Below, one piece after another: positions 9,407 to 17,107 of a stretch of 64,000 nucleotides of DNA. Source of the stretch: Aldehydirespirator sp965220485 (GTDB taxonomy: Bacteria; Actinomycetota; Acidimicrobiia; Acidimicrobiales; Aldehydirespiratoraceae). Positions within the stretch are counted from its first letter, which is position 1; each line of letters starts with the position of its first letter. The position numbers were made by a program, and so were the translations under genes. Below the pieces are notes generated by a model. The model made no database searches and had not been told where the DNA came from. It saw only the letters and a list, made by a program, of their open reading frames with translations. The stretch covers positions 2,170,001-2,234,000 of the forward strand of contig OZ244832.1 of assembly GCA_965220485.1 (NCBI GenBank), in the 5' to 3' direction.

Positions 9407-10183
9407 GTGGGTGAATTCGTTCGAGTCGAGACCGGCGGGGGCGTGGCCACCATCCGCCTCGACCGGCCCAAGATGAACGCCTTCAACCCCCAAGTGCTCG
9501 CCGAGCTGACCGAGGCCGCCAACACCATCGCGGCCGACGGTGACGTGAGAACCGCCGTGGTGTGGGGAGGGCCGAGGATCTTCGCGGCCGGTGCCGACAT
9601 CGGAGGCTTCACCGGCCTCGATCCGGCGGAAGCCCGGGCGCTGTCACGCGTTTTCAACGACGCGTTCCTCGCAGTGGAGAACATGCCCCAGATCACGGTG
9701 TCGGCCGTGAACGGCTACGCGCTCGGCGGCGGCATGGAGCTGGCCATGGCCACCGACTTCAGGGTGGCCGCGGAGGACGCGGTGCTCGGCCAGCCCGAGA
9801 TCCTTCTCGGGCTCATCCCCGGCGGCGGGGGCACCCAGCGGCTGCCCCGACTGGTGGGCGTCACCAGGGCCAAGGAGATCATCTACACCGGCCGCAACGT
9901 GTACCCGGACGAGGCCCTCGCCATCGGCCTCATCTCAGCGGTGCATCCCCCGGACGAGACCTACGACGCCGCGGTGGAGATGGCGGCGGGATATGCGGCG
10001 GGCCCGGCCGCGCTGCGCATGGCCAAGCGGGCGGTGATGGACGGCCTGGCCCTGTCCCTGGCCGACGCCGTGGCCCGCGAGACCGAGCACTTCGGCGACT
10101 GCTTCTCCACCGACGACACCGCCATCGGCGTGGTCAGCTTCCTGGAGAAGGGCCCCGGCAAAGCAACCTTCACCGGCCGCTAG
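9407..10183 (+). CDS. Enoyl-CoA hydratase/isomerase family protein
   Basis: 258 aa from the GTG at 9407, which has GGGGAGGAG at 9392-9400 just upstream; longer in-frame starts give an unlikely N-terminus. Crotonase-fold signatures are clear: the oxyanion-hole segments AAGADIGGF (near residue 62) and GYALGGGMELA (near 106), and a Glu in GQPEILLGLIPGGGGTQRLPR. It should catalyse hydration or isomerisation of an acyl-CoA, as in beta-oxidation. It is monocistronic and convergent with the ABC exporter operon. The 3' region holds stem-loop repeats and a MITE copy. The exact substrate is not deducible. Confidence 0.9.
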   Translation: MGEFVRVETGGGVATIRLDRPKMNAFNPQVLAELTEAANTIAADGDVRTAVVWGGPRIFAAGADIGGFTGLDPAEARALSRVFNDAFLAVENMPQITVSAVNGYALGGGMELAMATDFRVAAEDAVLGQPEILLGLIPGGGGTQRLPRLVGVTRAKEIIYTGRNVYPDEALAIGLISAVHPPDETYDAAVEMAAGYAAGPAALRMAKRAVMDGLALSLADAVARETEHFGDCFSTDDTAIGVVSFLEKGPGKATFTGR

Positions 10184-10206
10184 CCGCCGGGCAGGAGCCA
10201 GCCCCG

Positions 10207-10323
10207 GAACTGGCAGCACTAGGCGGGCATATCTCGCAAAACGCTGCCAATTCTCAGAATGTCGATGAGCCACCGCCGAACTGGCAGCACTAGGCGCGCA
10301 TATCTCGCAAACGCTGCCAATTC
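10207..10323. repeat. Two direct copies of a 46-47-bp stem-loop, period 71 bp
   Basis: Copy 1 (10207-10253) and copy 2 (10278-10323) each begin GAACTGGCAGC and end GCTGCCAATTC. These arms pair to form an 11-bp stem with one G:T wobble, around an ACTAGGCG...CATATCTCGCAAA loop. The copies differ at one base plus one indel. They lie 23 bp after the stop of the enoyl-CoA hydratase gene, between convergent genes, and could act as bidirectional terminators. The repeat-gap-repeat layout with a 71-bp period matches other gene ends in this window. Confidence 0.85.
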
Positions 10324-10328
10324 CGCTT

Positions 10329-10435
10329 CTAGGTGGCTGGTGCCAAACTCCCGAAATGGAGGTTTTGCGGTCACAAAACCCCAGGTCAGCGACTTGCGAA
10401 TTGTGGCAAATTGCCATTTAACACCAGTCACCTAG
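10329..10435. mobile_element. MITE-like element, copy B, with CTAG target duplication
   Basis: 99 bp (10333-10431) between CTAG at 10329-10332 and CTAG at 10432-10435. It differs from copy A (2316-2414) at only two bases that I can see: GGGGG/GGAGG inside and CCAGCC/CCAGTC in the right end. The insertion abuts the ABC permease gene and the right CTAG contains that gene's stop codon, so the coding region is not disrupted. Confidence 0.88.
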
Positions 10436-11220
10436 GCCACGTCGAGGCGGTTGAGCCTCACCGCCCCCAGGATCAGGCCCGCGACCGAGACCGCAGCCAG
10501 CACCACCAGCGCGGCAGTGGTGGTATAGGGGTCGAAGCCGTAGTCGATCCCGCCGAGTTGGCTCAGCACCGACCGCGTATAGCCCCTCAGCGACAGGCGG
10601 GCCGCGAAATCTCCGAGGCCCACGGCCAGTCCCTCCCACAGCAGGACGTAGCCGATGCCCCACATGATCGGCTTGCGCACCAGCAGCCCCACGAGAACGA
10701 ACAGAGACGAGTAGGCCGCAGTGCCCAGAGCGGCCGCGGCCGCCGCGCCCCACAACAGGTCCGCGGACCCCGCGATGCGGCCGGCCGCCAGCCAACCGCC
10801 CACCGCGGTCGGGATCACGGTCAGGGGCAGCGCCGCGGTCGCCGCCGCGGCCGCAGCCCCCGCCACGATCGGACCGCGGTCCATGGGGCGCAGCCACAGG
10901 TAGACCAGGGTGCCGTCCTCGCGAGCCTCGCCCAGCACGGACGAGCCGAACACCAGCGACACGATGGGCACGATGATGATCAGACCGAAGCCGTCGGCGT
11001 AGCCGGCGCCGTCCCGCAGCAATCCCGCCGCGCCCCGTTCGCCCTCCACGGCGGCGAGGTCCACCAGCCATCCCACCAGGATCATCAGCGCCCCGAGCGC
11101 GCCCAGCGCAGCGAGCTTGCCCGGCGTGACGACCTGACGGACCAGCACGCGGTAGGTCAGCACCGCGGCCCGAACGCGGGGCACGTGTCGACCAGCCCGG
11201 CCGGCGAGGGGAGCGGTCAT
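10432..11220 (-). CDS. ABC-2 type transporter permease
   Basis: 262 aa, about six hydrophobic membrane segments, including the conserved-looking SSVLGEAREDGTLVYLW stretch between segments typical of ABC-2 permeases (linked to re-modelling of the cytoplasmic loop). It is the last gene of a four-gene operon (ATPase, permease, ATPase, permease) in which every junction is a 4-bp ATGA overlap. It most likely pairs with the ATPase encoded directly upstream. The stop codon lies in the CTAG target duplication of MITE copy B. The exported substrate is unknown. Confidence 0.85.
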   Translation of the reverse strand: MTAPLAGRAGRHVPRVRAAVLTYRVLVRQVVTPGKLAALGALGALMILVGWLVDLAAVEGERGAAGLLRDGAGYADGFGLIIIVPIVSLVFGSSVLGEAREDGTLVYLWLRPMDRGPIVAGAAAAAATAALPLTVIPTAVGGWLAAGRIAGSADLLWGAAAAAALGTAAYSSLFVLVGLLVRKPIMWGIGYVLLWEGLAVGLGDFAARLSLRGYTRSVLSQLGGIDYGFDPYTTTAALVVLAAVSVAGLILGAVRLNRLDVA

Positions 11221-12218
11221 CGCTTCTCCACCAGGTATCGGAACACCGACTCGAGGTCCTCGTCGAGCGGGGCCACCCGGGACAAACGGGCCTGTAGACG
11301 CTGTGCCAGCGGGGCGACCTCGCGGCCGAGGCGATCGACGTCGCGGGTGTCCACGACCAGGGAGTCGTTACCCACGCTCACGCCCACGACGGTGCCCGAT
11401 TCGATGAGGGCGGCCGCGAACTGCCGGGGACGGTCGACGCCGATGCGGATCCGGTGGGGGCGGTCGTCCATCAACTCACGCAGTTCGCGGTAGTCGCCGG
11501 TGGCGGCCAGGCGTCCCTGGGCGATCATGAGGATCCGGGACCCGAGGCGGGCCACCTCCTCGAGCACATGGCTCGAGACCAGCACGCAGCGGCCCTCGTC
11601 GCCTAGCCCGTGGAACAGCTCGATCATGCGGCGCCGCTGCACGGGATCGAGCCCGGTGAGGGGCTCGTCGAGGATCAGCACCTCAGGGTCGTGCACCAGC
11701 GCCGCAGCCAACTTCACCCGCTGGCGCATGCCCTTGGAGTACCCCGAGACCGGCCTGGAGTCGTCGGGGTCGAGTTCCACCAACCCCAGTGCCCGCCGGG
11801 CGGCTCGCTCGGGCTCTGCCACTGCCTCGGTGGCCGCGGCCACGGACACGAATTGCAGGGCGCTCAGCCGGTCGAACAAGCCGTCCTGCTGGGGGACGAG
11901 ACCGATGCGGCCCCTCACCTCGCGGTCGCGGCGGGCATCGGCCCCCAGCACCCGGACCGTTCCCTGGGTGGGCGGGGTCAGCCCGCACATCACCCTGAAC
12001 AGGGTGGACTTGCCCGCGCCGTTGGGGCCGAGCAGGGCGGTCACCCCGGCCCGCACCGAGAAGCTCACGTCGGACACCGCCACCACATCGCCGAACACCT
12101 TCGACACGCCGTTGACCTCGACCATGGCCGAGCTGTCGGGCGGCGGGGGCGGGGGCACCGGCGCGGGCGCCGCCGGCGGAGGCACCGGCGCGGGAGGCGC
12201 GGGAGGCTGGGTGCTCAT
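11217..12218 (-). CDS. ABC transporter ATP-binding protein (ABC-2 exporter)
   Basis: 333 aa from the ATG at 12218, which overlaps the upstream permease stop (ATGA). The first 30 residues are a Pro/Ala-rich tail (MSTQPPAPPAPVPPP...). Then come Walker A GPNGAGKST, a Q-loop VPQQDGLF, the signature SGYSKGMRQRVKLA, Walker B VLILDEPLTGLDP and the switch His in LVSSHVLEEV. It energises export with the adjacent permease. The Pro-rich N-terminus is unusual for this family and may be a tether or simply unstructured. Confidence 0.9.
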   Translation of the reverse strand: MSTQPPAPPAPVPPPAAPAPVPPPPPPDSSAMVEVNGVSKVFGDVVAVSDVSFSVRAGVTALLGPNGAGKSTLFRVMCGLTPPTQGTVRVLGADARRDREVRGRIGLVPQQDGLFDRLSALQFVSVAAATEAVAEPERAARRALGLVELDPDDSRPVSGYSKGMRQRVKLAAALVHDPEVLILDEPLTGLDPVQRRRMIELFHGLGDEGRCVLVSSHVLEEVARLGSRILMIAQGRLAATGDYRELRELMDDRPHRIRIGVDRPRQFAAALIESGTVVGVSVGNDSLVVDTRDVDRLGREVAPLAQRLQARLSRVAPLDEDLESVFRYLVEKR

Positions 12219-13189
12219 CGGCTCAGCGCCAGTCGCCGGTAGCGCCACCACACCACGGCCGAGCCCAACGCCACCCACGCCAGGTTGGCGGCAGCCACGA
12301 ACGTCGTGGAAAGGCTGGCCCGCCCCGCCCCGGGACTGAAGTCATCGTCGTCTGCGGGAGCCTCACCTCCGATGAAATCGACCCCCTCGACGCCGTAGAT
12401 CCTGTTCTTGAACTCGTCGGCGATCCCTCCAAGGTCGAAGGCGTAGATGTTGGCGCTCATGTCGGCTGCCTCGACCAGCGCCAGCGTCACGAACCCGCTG
12501 CCCCACAGCAGCAGGATCACCCCGACCGAGGCGAAGGCCCGGCGGTCGGTGAGGCTGGCCGCGGCCAGGCTGGCCGCGGTGAACGCGGCCGAGATGGCCG
12601 CGCCGGCCACGATGATCCGCACGAAGATCTTGAGCCATTCGATGAGACCGTCGGGCCCCGAGCCCTCGATGGTGTAGGCCACCAGCAGGAACATCACCGG
12701 ACCGATGGTCAGCACGGCCAGGGTGAGGGCCACCGCCAGCGCCTTGGAGGCGAGATAGCTCCACCGCTGAAGCGGGGTCGACAGGTACAGCTGAAGCATC
12801 CCGCTGCGGCGATCGGAGACCAGGATGTCGGGCACGACGATGCCGCAGTAGAAGAACAGGGCGGTGGTTATGAGGTCGTAGTACTCGTGATAGTCGGGCA
12901 GGATCTCATCGGAAATCAGATCGACGTTGAGCACGACCGCGAGCCCCACGAACACCACCGCGGGCACCAGCGCGATGACCACGGCCAGCCAGGGCAGGAT
13001 CTTGTGGCGGGCGGGGCGGCCGAGTCCGAGGGTGTGGCGCACCGAGTAGCGCACCACCGAGCGGACCGCTCCCGGCAGGCCGGTGCGGGGCCCGTCATAG
13101 GACCGGTAGCCCTGATCGATGATCCGAGCGGTATCGGCCGTGTCGGCGTTGTCGCCGGCCGGCGCCACGGGGGCAGTCGGGTCGCTCAT
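12215..13189 (-). CDS. ABC-2 type transporter permease
   Basis: 324 aa. A cytoplasmic N-terminus of about 60 residues (IIDQGYRSYDGPRTGLPG, the usual start of this permease group) is followed by about six membrane segments. VSDRRSGMLQLYLSTPLQRWSYL is the typical ABC-2 coupling region. A large extracytoplasmic loop precedes the last segment. The gene overlaps the genes on both sides by 4 bp and most likely pairs with the ATPase encoded upstream at 13186-14109. Confidence 0.85.
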   Translation of the reverse strand: MSDPTAPVAPAGDNADTADTARIIDQGYRSYDGPRTGLPGAVRSVVRYSVRHTLGLGRPARHKILPWLAVVIALVPAVVFVGLAVVLNVDLISDEILPDYHEYYDLITTALFFYCGIVVPDILVSDRRSGMLQLYLSTPLQRWSYLASKALAVALTLAVLTIGPVMFLLVAYTIEGSGPDGLIEWLKIFVRIIVAGAAISAAFTAASLAAASLTDRRAFASVGVILLLWGSGFVTLALVEAADMSANIYAFDLGGIADEFKNRIYGVEGVDFIGGEAPADDDDFSPGAGRASLSTTFVAAANLAWVALGSAVVWWRYRRLALSR

Positions 13190-14109
13190 CGGGGGGCGTC
13201 CTCGAAGATGTCCTCAAGGGTGCGGTGCCGGGTCTCCAGGCGTCGGATGCGGGCCCCAGCGGTGGCCACTGCGTCGCGGGCCCGGTCGCAGAGGTCGTCG
13301 AACTCCGCGCCCCGCAGCCTCAGAGTCGTCTGTTGGCGCCGCACCTCCAAGCCGCCCGAGCGCAGTGTCGACTCCACCACCTCGACCGATCCGGCCGGCT
13401 CGGCCACATCCACCAGCTCGAGGGTGATCCCATCGCCCTCACCGATCAGCTCGCTGATGGGACCGCAGGCGACCAGGCGGCCGGCGTCGAGGGCGACCAC
13501 GTGGTCGCATACCCGCTCCACCTCCTCCAGAACGTGCGACGACAGCACCACGTTCATGGAGAATTCGCGGCTGATCTGGCCGATGAGAATCAGCATCTCG
13601 CTGCGCTGCACCGGATCGAGGCCGTCGGTGGGCTCGTCCAGCAGCACCAGCTTGGGGTCCGAGGCGATGGCCTGGGCCAGTTTCACCCGCTGGCGCTGTC
13701 CGGTGGACATAGTGCCCAGCGTCCGGGTCCGCTCCTCGCCCAGACCCACCAGCCACAAGGTGTCGGAGGCCCGGTTGCGGGCCTCGTTGCGGGGCAGGCC
13801 CTGAACTTCGGCCAGATGACGGACGAAGTCGACGGCTCGCATCTCGTCGGGCAGCACGTTGCGTTCGGGCGCGAACCCGACCATGGCGCGGAGCTTGTGG
13901 CCGGCCGTCTGCGGGTCGAACCCCAGAACGGTGACCGATCCCGATGTGGGCACGCGCAGGCCCAGCATGGCGTTGAGCAGGGTGGTCTTGCCCGCGCCGT
14001 TGGCTCCGACCAGCCCGGTGACACCGGACTGCATGTGCAGGTCGAGGCCGTCGAGGGCGACGGTGGGGCCAAAGCGCTGCGTCAGCGCCTGCGCTTCGAC
14101 GATGCTCAC
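13186..14109 (-). CDS. ABC transporter ATP-binding protein (ABC-2 exporter), first gene of the operon
   Basis: 307 aa. Walker A GANGAGKTT, Q-loop GFAPERNVLPDEM, signature MSTGQRQRVKLAQAI, Walker B LVLLDEPTDGLDP and switch His VVLSSHVLEEVERV are all present. The C-terminal 90 residues form a small regulatory domain. It is the promoter-proximal gene of the four-gene exporter operon. The two ATPases and two permeases could form two homologous pumps or a single heteromeric one; sequence alone does not settle this. Confidence 0.9.
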   Translation of the reverse strand: MSIVEAQALTQRFGPTVALDGLDLHMQSGVTGLVGANGAGKTTLLNAMLGLRVPTSGSVTVLGFDPQTAGHKLRAMVGFAPERNVLPDEMRAVDFVRHLAEVQGLPRNEARNRASDTLWLVGLGEERTRTLGTMSTGQRQRVKLAQAIASDPKLVLLDEPTDGLDPVQRSEMLILIGQISREFSMNVVLSSHVLEEVERVCDHVVALDAGRLVACGPISELIGEGDGITLELVDVAEPAGSVEVVESTLRSGGLEVRRQQTTLRLRGAEFDDLCDRARDAVATAGARIRRLETRHRTLEDIFEDAPR

Positions 14110-14139
14110 CCGGCGAGCATACGGCTGTCCGGTTCCGGA

Positions 14140-16158
14140 CTAAACCAGCAGGGGGTCGGTGAGGATCTCGACCAAGGCGGGGCCCTGGTAGTCGAGGGCT
14201 TCCGACACGGCCCCGTCGAGCTGCTCGGTGGAGGTCACACGGAAGCCCCGGGCACCGCATAACTCGGCGAAGGCCGCGAAGTCCGGGTTGCGCAGCGAGG
14301 TCTGCCACACGTCGAGCTCGGCGGCCCGCTGCTCCTTGGAGATCTTGCCCAGCTCGTTGTTGTTCAACAGCACATGGGTGATGTCCATGCCGTGCTTGGC
14401 CGCGGTGGTCAGCTCCATGGCGTACTGGCCGAAGCCTCCGTCGCCCGACACCGACACCACCGCCCGGCCCGCGTGCTCGGGGCGGCTGCGGGTGGCGGCC
14501 CAGCAGCCCATGGCCGCGGGCAGGGCGAAGCCGATCGAGCCGAGGTAGCCCGACATGAGCACGGTCTGGCCCCGGGTCTCGAAGTAGCGGCCGAACGAGT
14601 AGGCGTGGTTGCCCACGTCCACCGCCATGACGGCGTCGGCGGGCACGAGCCGGCTGAGCGCGTCGAACACCACCGCCGCGTTGAGGCCCTCGCCCCTGTC
14701 GTCGGCGCGGCGGCGGGCCTTCTCGTCCTGCCAGACAGCCCAGCGTTCGGCCACCTCGGGCCGCAGGTCCTGGCATCGGCGCTCGACGGGCACGGCCTCA
14801 GCGAGGGCTCGGGCCGCCACCCCCACCTCGGCCAGCACCGGCACGTCCACCGAGTGGAATCGGCCCAAAGCCATCGGGTCGAAATCGACCTGCACGATGG
14901 GCTTGTAGTCGGCGATGCCGGTGTGGTTGGCGAACGACACCCCGAAGGTCAACAGCAGGTCGGCCTCGTTCATGAACCAGCTGGCGATGGGGGTGCCCGA
15001 GCGGCCCAGCACCCCGCAGGCCAGCGGGTGGCGGTCCCCGATCAGCCCCTTGCCCTTGAACGTGGTCGCCACCGGCGCTCCGAGCTGCTCGGCCAGGGCG
15101 CCGATGTCGGCCATGGCCGAGCGGGCGCCATGGCCCACGATGATCAGGGGCCGGGTCGCGCCGGCCACCGCGGCGGCCGCGGCGGCCAGCGCCTCGGCGG
15201 GCGGTTCGACGGTCCGCAAGCCGGTGCGCCCCTGCGGAGAGCCCGGCGCGCCGGCCGCCCCGTCGGGCGCGGGCAGCTCCTGCACCTCGTCGGGCAGCAC
15301 CAGGTGGGCCACGTCACGCTCGACGACGGCCGTCTTGCAAGCCAGGGTCATCAGCTCGGCGTAGTTGGAGCCGGCCTGCACCGTCACCGAGTAGCGGGAC
15401 ACGTCGGCGAAAGCAGCCGACAGGTCGGTGTCCTGGAAGGCGCCCCGGCCCCGCACCTTGGACGGTACTTGGCCCGAAAGCGCCAGCACCGGGGCCCGGT
15501 CCATCTTGGCGTCGTAGAGGCCGGTGAGCAGGTTGGTGGAGCCGGGCCCGGCGATGGCGAAGCACGCGGCGAGCCCGCCGGTGAGCTTGCCGTAGGCGCA
15601 GGCTGCGAAGGAGGCGGCCCCCTCGTGGCGGATCCCTACGAAGGTGAGGTCGCCCCGCGCTTCGGCAGCCCGCAACGCGTCGGCGAAGCCGAGATTGGAG
15701 TGCCCGACCATTCCGAAGACGTGGGTCACGCCCCAGGCCACCATCGTCTCCACCAGCACGTCGGACACGGTGCGGGTGCGGGGCCGCTCCACCGGCAGCG
15801 CCGCGTACACGCCGTCGGCTCGCACCTCGGTGCGGTATGCGGCCGGCGCGTCGTCAAACGGCGGCGGGGGCTTGCCGTTCTTAGGCGAGTAGTCGTAGCC
15901 GTGCCACGGGCACCGCAGCCATCCGCCCTCGATGGAGCCCTCCCCCAGCGGGCCACCCTGGTGCGGGCAGGCGTTGCCCACGCAGCCGTAGCCGCCCTCG
16001 GCGGTGCGGGTCACGCAAAGGCTCTCGTGGCCGACGGTCACGGTCACGACCCGCCCCTCGGGAAGTTCGTCCTGGTCGACCAGCTTGTGCCAGGCGAAGT
16101 CTCCGTCGGGCAGTGCCGGCTCGGCCAAGCTCGGCGCCGGTTGTTCTCTCAGGGCCAT
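14140..16158 (-). CDS. Rieske [2Fe-2S] domain fused to a ThDP-dependent pyruvate oxidase/acetolactate synthase-like enzyme
   Basis: 672 aa from the ATG at 16158, which has CCAGGAG 8 bp upstream. Residues about 20-120 are a Rieske ferredoxin domain with both ligand pairs, CPHQGG and CPWHGYDY. Residues about 130-670 are a complete three-domain ThDP enzyme: FGMVGHSNLGFADAL with the activating Glu in RHEGAASFAA, a central domain, and the ThDP/Mg2+ motif GDGGFGQYAMEL...NNNELGKI. The closest recognisable relatives are pyruvate oxidases/2-keto acid decarboxylases. The Rieske cluster could carry electrons from the hydroxyethyl-ThDP intermediate to an external acceptor instead of using FAD. That electron path is an inference. 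It stands alone between the exporter operon and a VapBC pair. Confidence 0.85.
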   Translation of the reverse strand: MALREQPAPSLAEPALPDGDFAWHKLVDQDELPEGRVVTVTVGHESLCVTRTAEGGYGCVGNACPHQGGPLGEGSIEGGWLRCPWHGYDYSPKNGKPPPPFDDAPAAYRTEVRADGVYAALPVERPRTRTVSDVLVETMVAWGVTHVFGMVGHSNLGFADALRAAEARGDLTFVGIRHEGAASFAACAYGKLTGGLAACFAIAGPGSTNLLTGLYDAKMDRAPVLALSGQVPSKVRGRGAFQDTDLSAAFADVSRYSVTVQAGSNYAELMTLACKTAVVERDVAHLVLPDEVQELPAPDGAAGAPGSPQGRTGLRTVEPPAEALAAAAAAVAGATRPLIIVGHGARSAMADIGALAEQLGAPVATTFKGKGLIGDRHPLACGVLGRSGTPIASWFMNEADLLLTFGVSFANHTGIADYKPIVQVDFDPMALGRFHSVDVPVLAEVGVAARALAEAVPVERRCQDLRPEVAERWAVWQDEKARRRADDRGEGLNAAVVFDALSRLVPADAVMAVDVGNHAYSFGRYFETRGQTVLMSGYLGSIGFALPAAMGCWAATRSRPEHAGRAVVSVSGDGGFGQYAMELTTAAKHGMDITHVLLNNNELGKISKEQRAAELDVWQTSLRNPDFAAFAELCGARGFRVTSTEQLDGAVSEALDYQGPALVEILTDPLLV

Positions 16159-16291
16159 CAGCAACGCTCCTGGATCGACATCGCCGCGGCGCACTCTAAC
16201 GAGGGCTCTCGTTCGCCCCCGACCGGCCCCTGCCGTGCAGACTGGCCCAGAGATGATCTCTATTCGCGAGTCCTCGCGTAGAGGAACCGGT

Positions 16292-16711
16292 CTATGGACG
16301 TACCGCGAAGGCTCGGCGGCGCTGGGGGCCGTATCGGTAGATGCGGAAGCCAGCGTCCAGGGCGAGCGCGTCAGTGATGGCGAGGCGCTCCATGAGCGCC
16401 CAACTGGTGCGGTCGGTCAGCGAGAACGACTGATCGTCAAAGGCCGCCGCCACTGCTTCCGCGGCCTCGAAGTCGGCGCCCGTCGTGCACTTGACGCGGG
16501 CGATGCCGGCTACGACAGCGGCGACAACACGATTGGCGATCCTGTGGCCAATGCGGGCGTTCACGAGGTTCCACAACTCGGCCAGCACCAGATCGCTGGT
16601 GACCAGCGTTCCGGCGTGCTCTGTGAGCAGCGCACGGGCTGTCTCGTTGCTGGCGTCGCCGTCGTCGGCAGCGGCATACCAGATGCTGGTGTCCACGAAC
16701 ACCGGAGCCAC
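16292..16711 (-). CDS. vapC: VapC-type PIN-domain ribonuclease toxin
   Basis: 139 aa. The PIN-fold acidic residues are visible: Asp in FVDTSIWYAA (residue 7), Glu in LAELWNL (residue 44) and Asp in LTDRTSWALM plus ITDALALDAGF (about 98-117). It should be a Mg2+-dependent RNase, neutralised by the antitoxin encoded 3 bp upstream. All acidic residues are present, so it looks functional. Confidence 0.88.
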   Translation of the reverse strand: MAPVFVDTSIWYAAADDGDASNETARALLTEHAGTLVTSDLVLAELWNLVNARIGHRIANRVVAAVVAGIARVKCTTGADFEAAEAVAAAFDDQSFSLTDRTSWALMERLAITDALALDAGFRIYRYGPQRRRAFAVRP

Positions 16712-16714
16712 CGT

Positions 16715-16963
16715 TCAGAGCCCCCTGGCCAAGAACTGCTTGTCGATGGCCTCGCTGATCATCGCCTGCTTGCCGTCGGCAATCCTTGATCCGCCGCTGT
16801 CGAAGAGGCCGAAGATCACGGATGGGTCGCTCGCGGACTCGGCCGGCTTCAGGTCGCGAGCCACGAGGCGGCGGATGTACTCCGACAGCGAGATGCCGTC
16901 GCGAGCCGCCTTGCGTTTGGCCTCGGCATGGTGGTGGTCCGGAAGCACGATCATCGTCCTCAT
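16715..16963 (-). CDS. vapB: VapB-type antitoxin (ribbon-helix-helix)
   Basis: 82 aa from the ATG at 16963; an upstream in-frame start would run through the operator. The N-terminus, MRTMIVLPDHHHAEAKRKAA followed by DGISLSEYIRRLVARDL, is a ribbon-helix-helix DNA-binding domain. The C-terminal segment should wrap the VapC active site. It precedes vapC by 3 bp. It probably represses its own promoter through the inverted repeat at 16968-16998. Confidence 0.85.
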   Translation of the reverse strand: MRTMIVLPDHHHAEAKRKAARDGISLSEYIRRLVARDLKPAESASDPSVIFGLFDSGGSRIADGKQAMISEAIDKQFLARGL

Positions 16964-16967
16964 GCCC

Positions 16968-16998
16968 AGACGATAGCATAAGAGGCATGGCATCGTCT
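16968..16998 (-). promoter_or_regulatory. Candidate vapBC operator: 31-bp imperfect inverted repeat
   Basis: AGACGAT (16968-16974) and ATCGTCT (16992-16998) are perfect 7-bp arms, with CAT/ATG also symmetric inside. On the minus strand the repeat contains TATGCT, a plausible -10. It ends 5 bp before the antitoxin ATG, the expected place for autoregulation. Confidence 0.5.
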
Positions 16999-17107
16999 AT
17001 GCCACTCACTACCAGCTCAAGCGGCTGACAGTGTCGAGCCCTGGATGACAGAGGGCGCCGCCCCGCAGTACCCACCTGAGAGGCCAGTCGAGAATCGGGA
17101 CGCTCCG

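Noticed and set aside
14374..16281. Long plus-strand open frame opposite the Rieske-ThDP gene
   Set aside because: It is an antisense artefact of GC bias; the minus strand carries complete Rieske and ThDP motifs.
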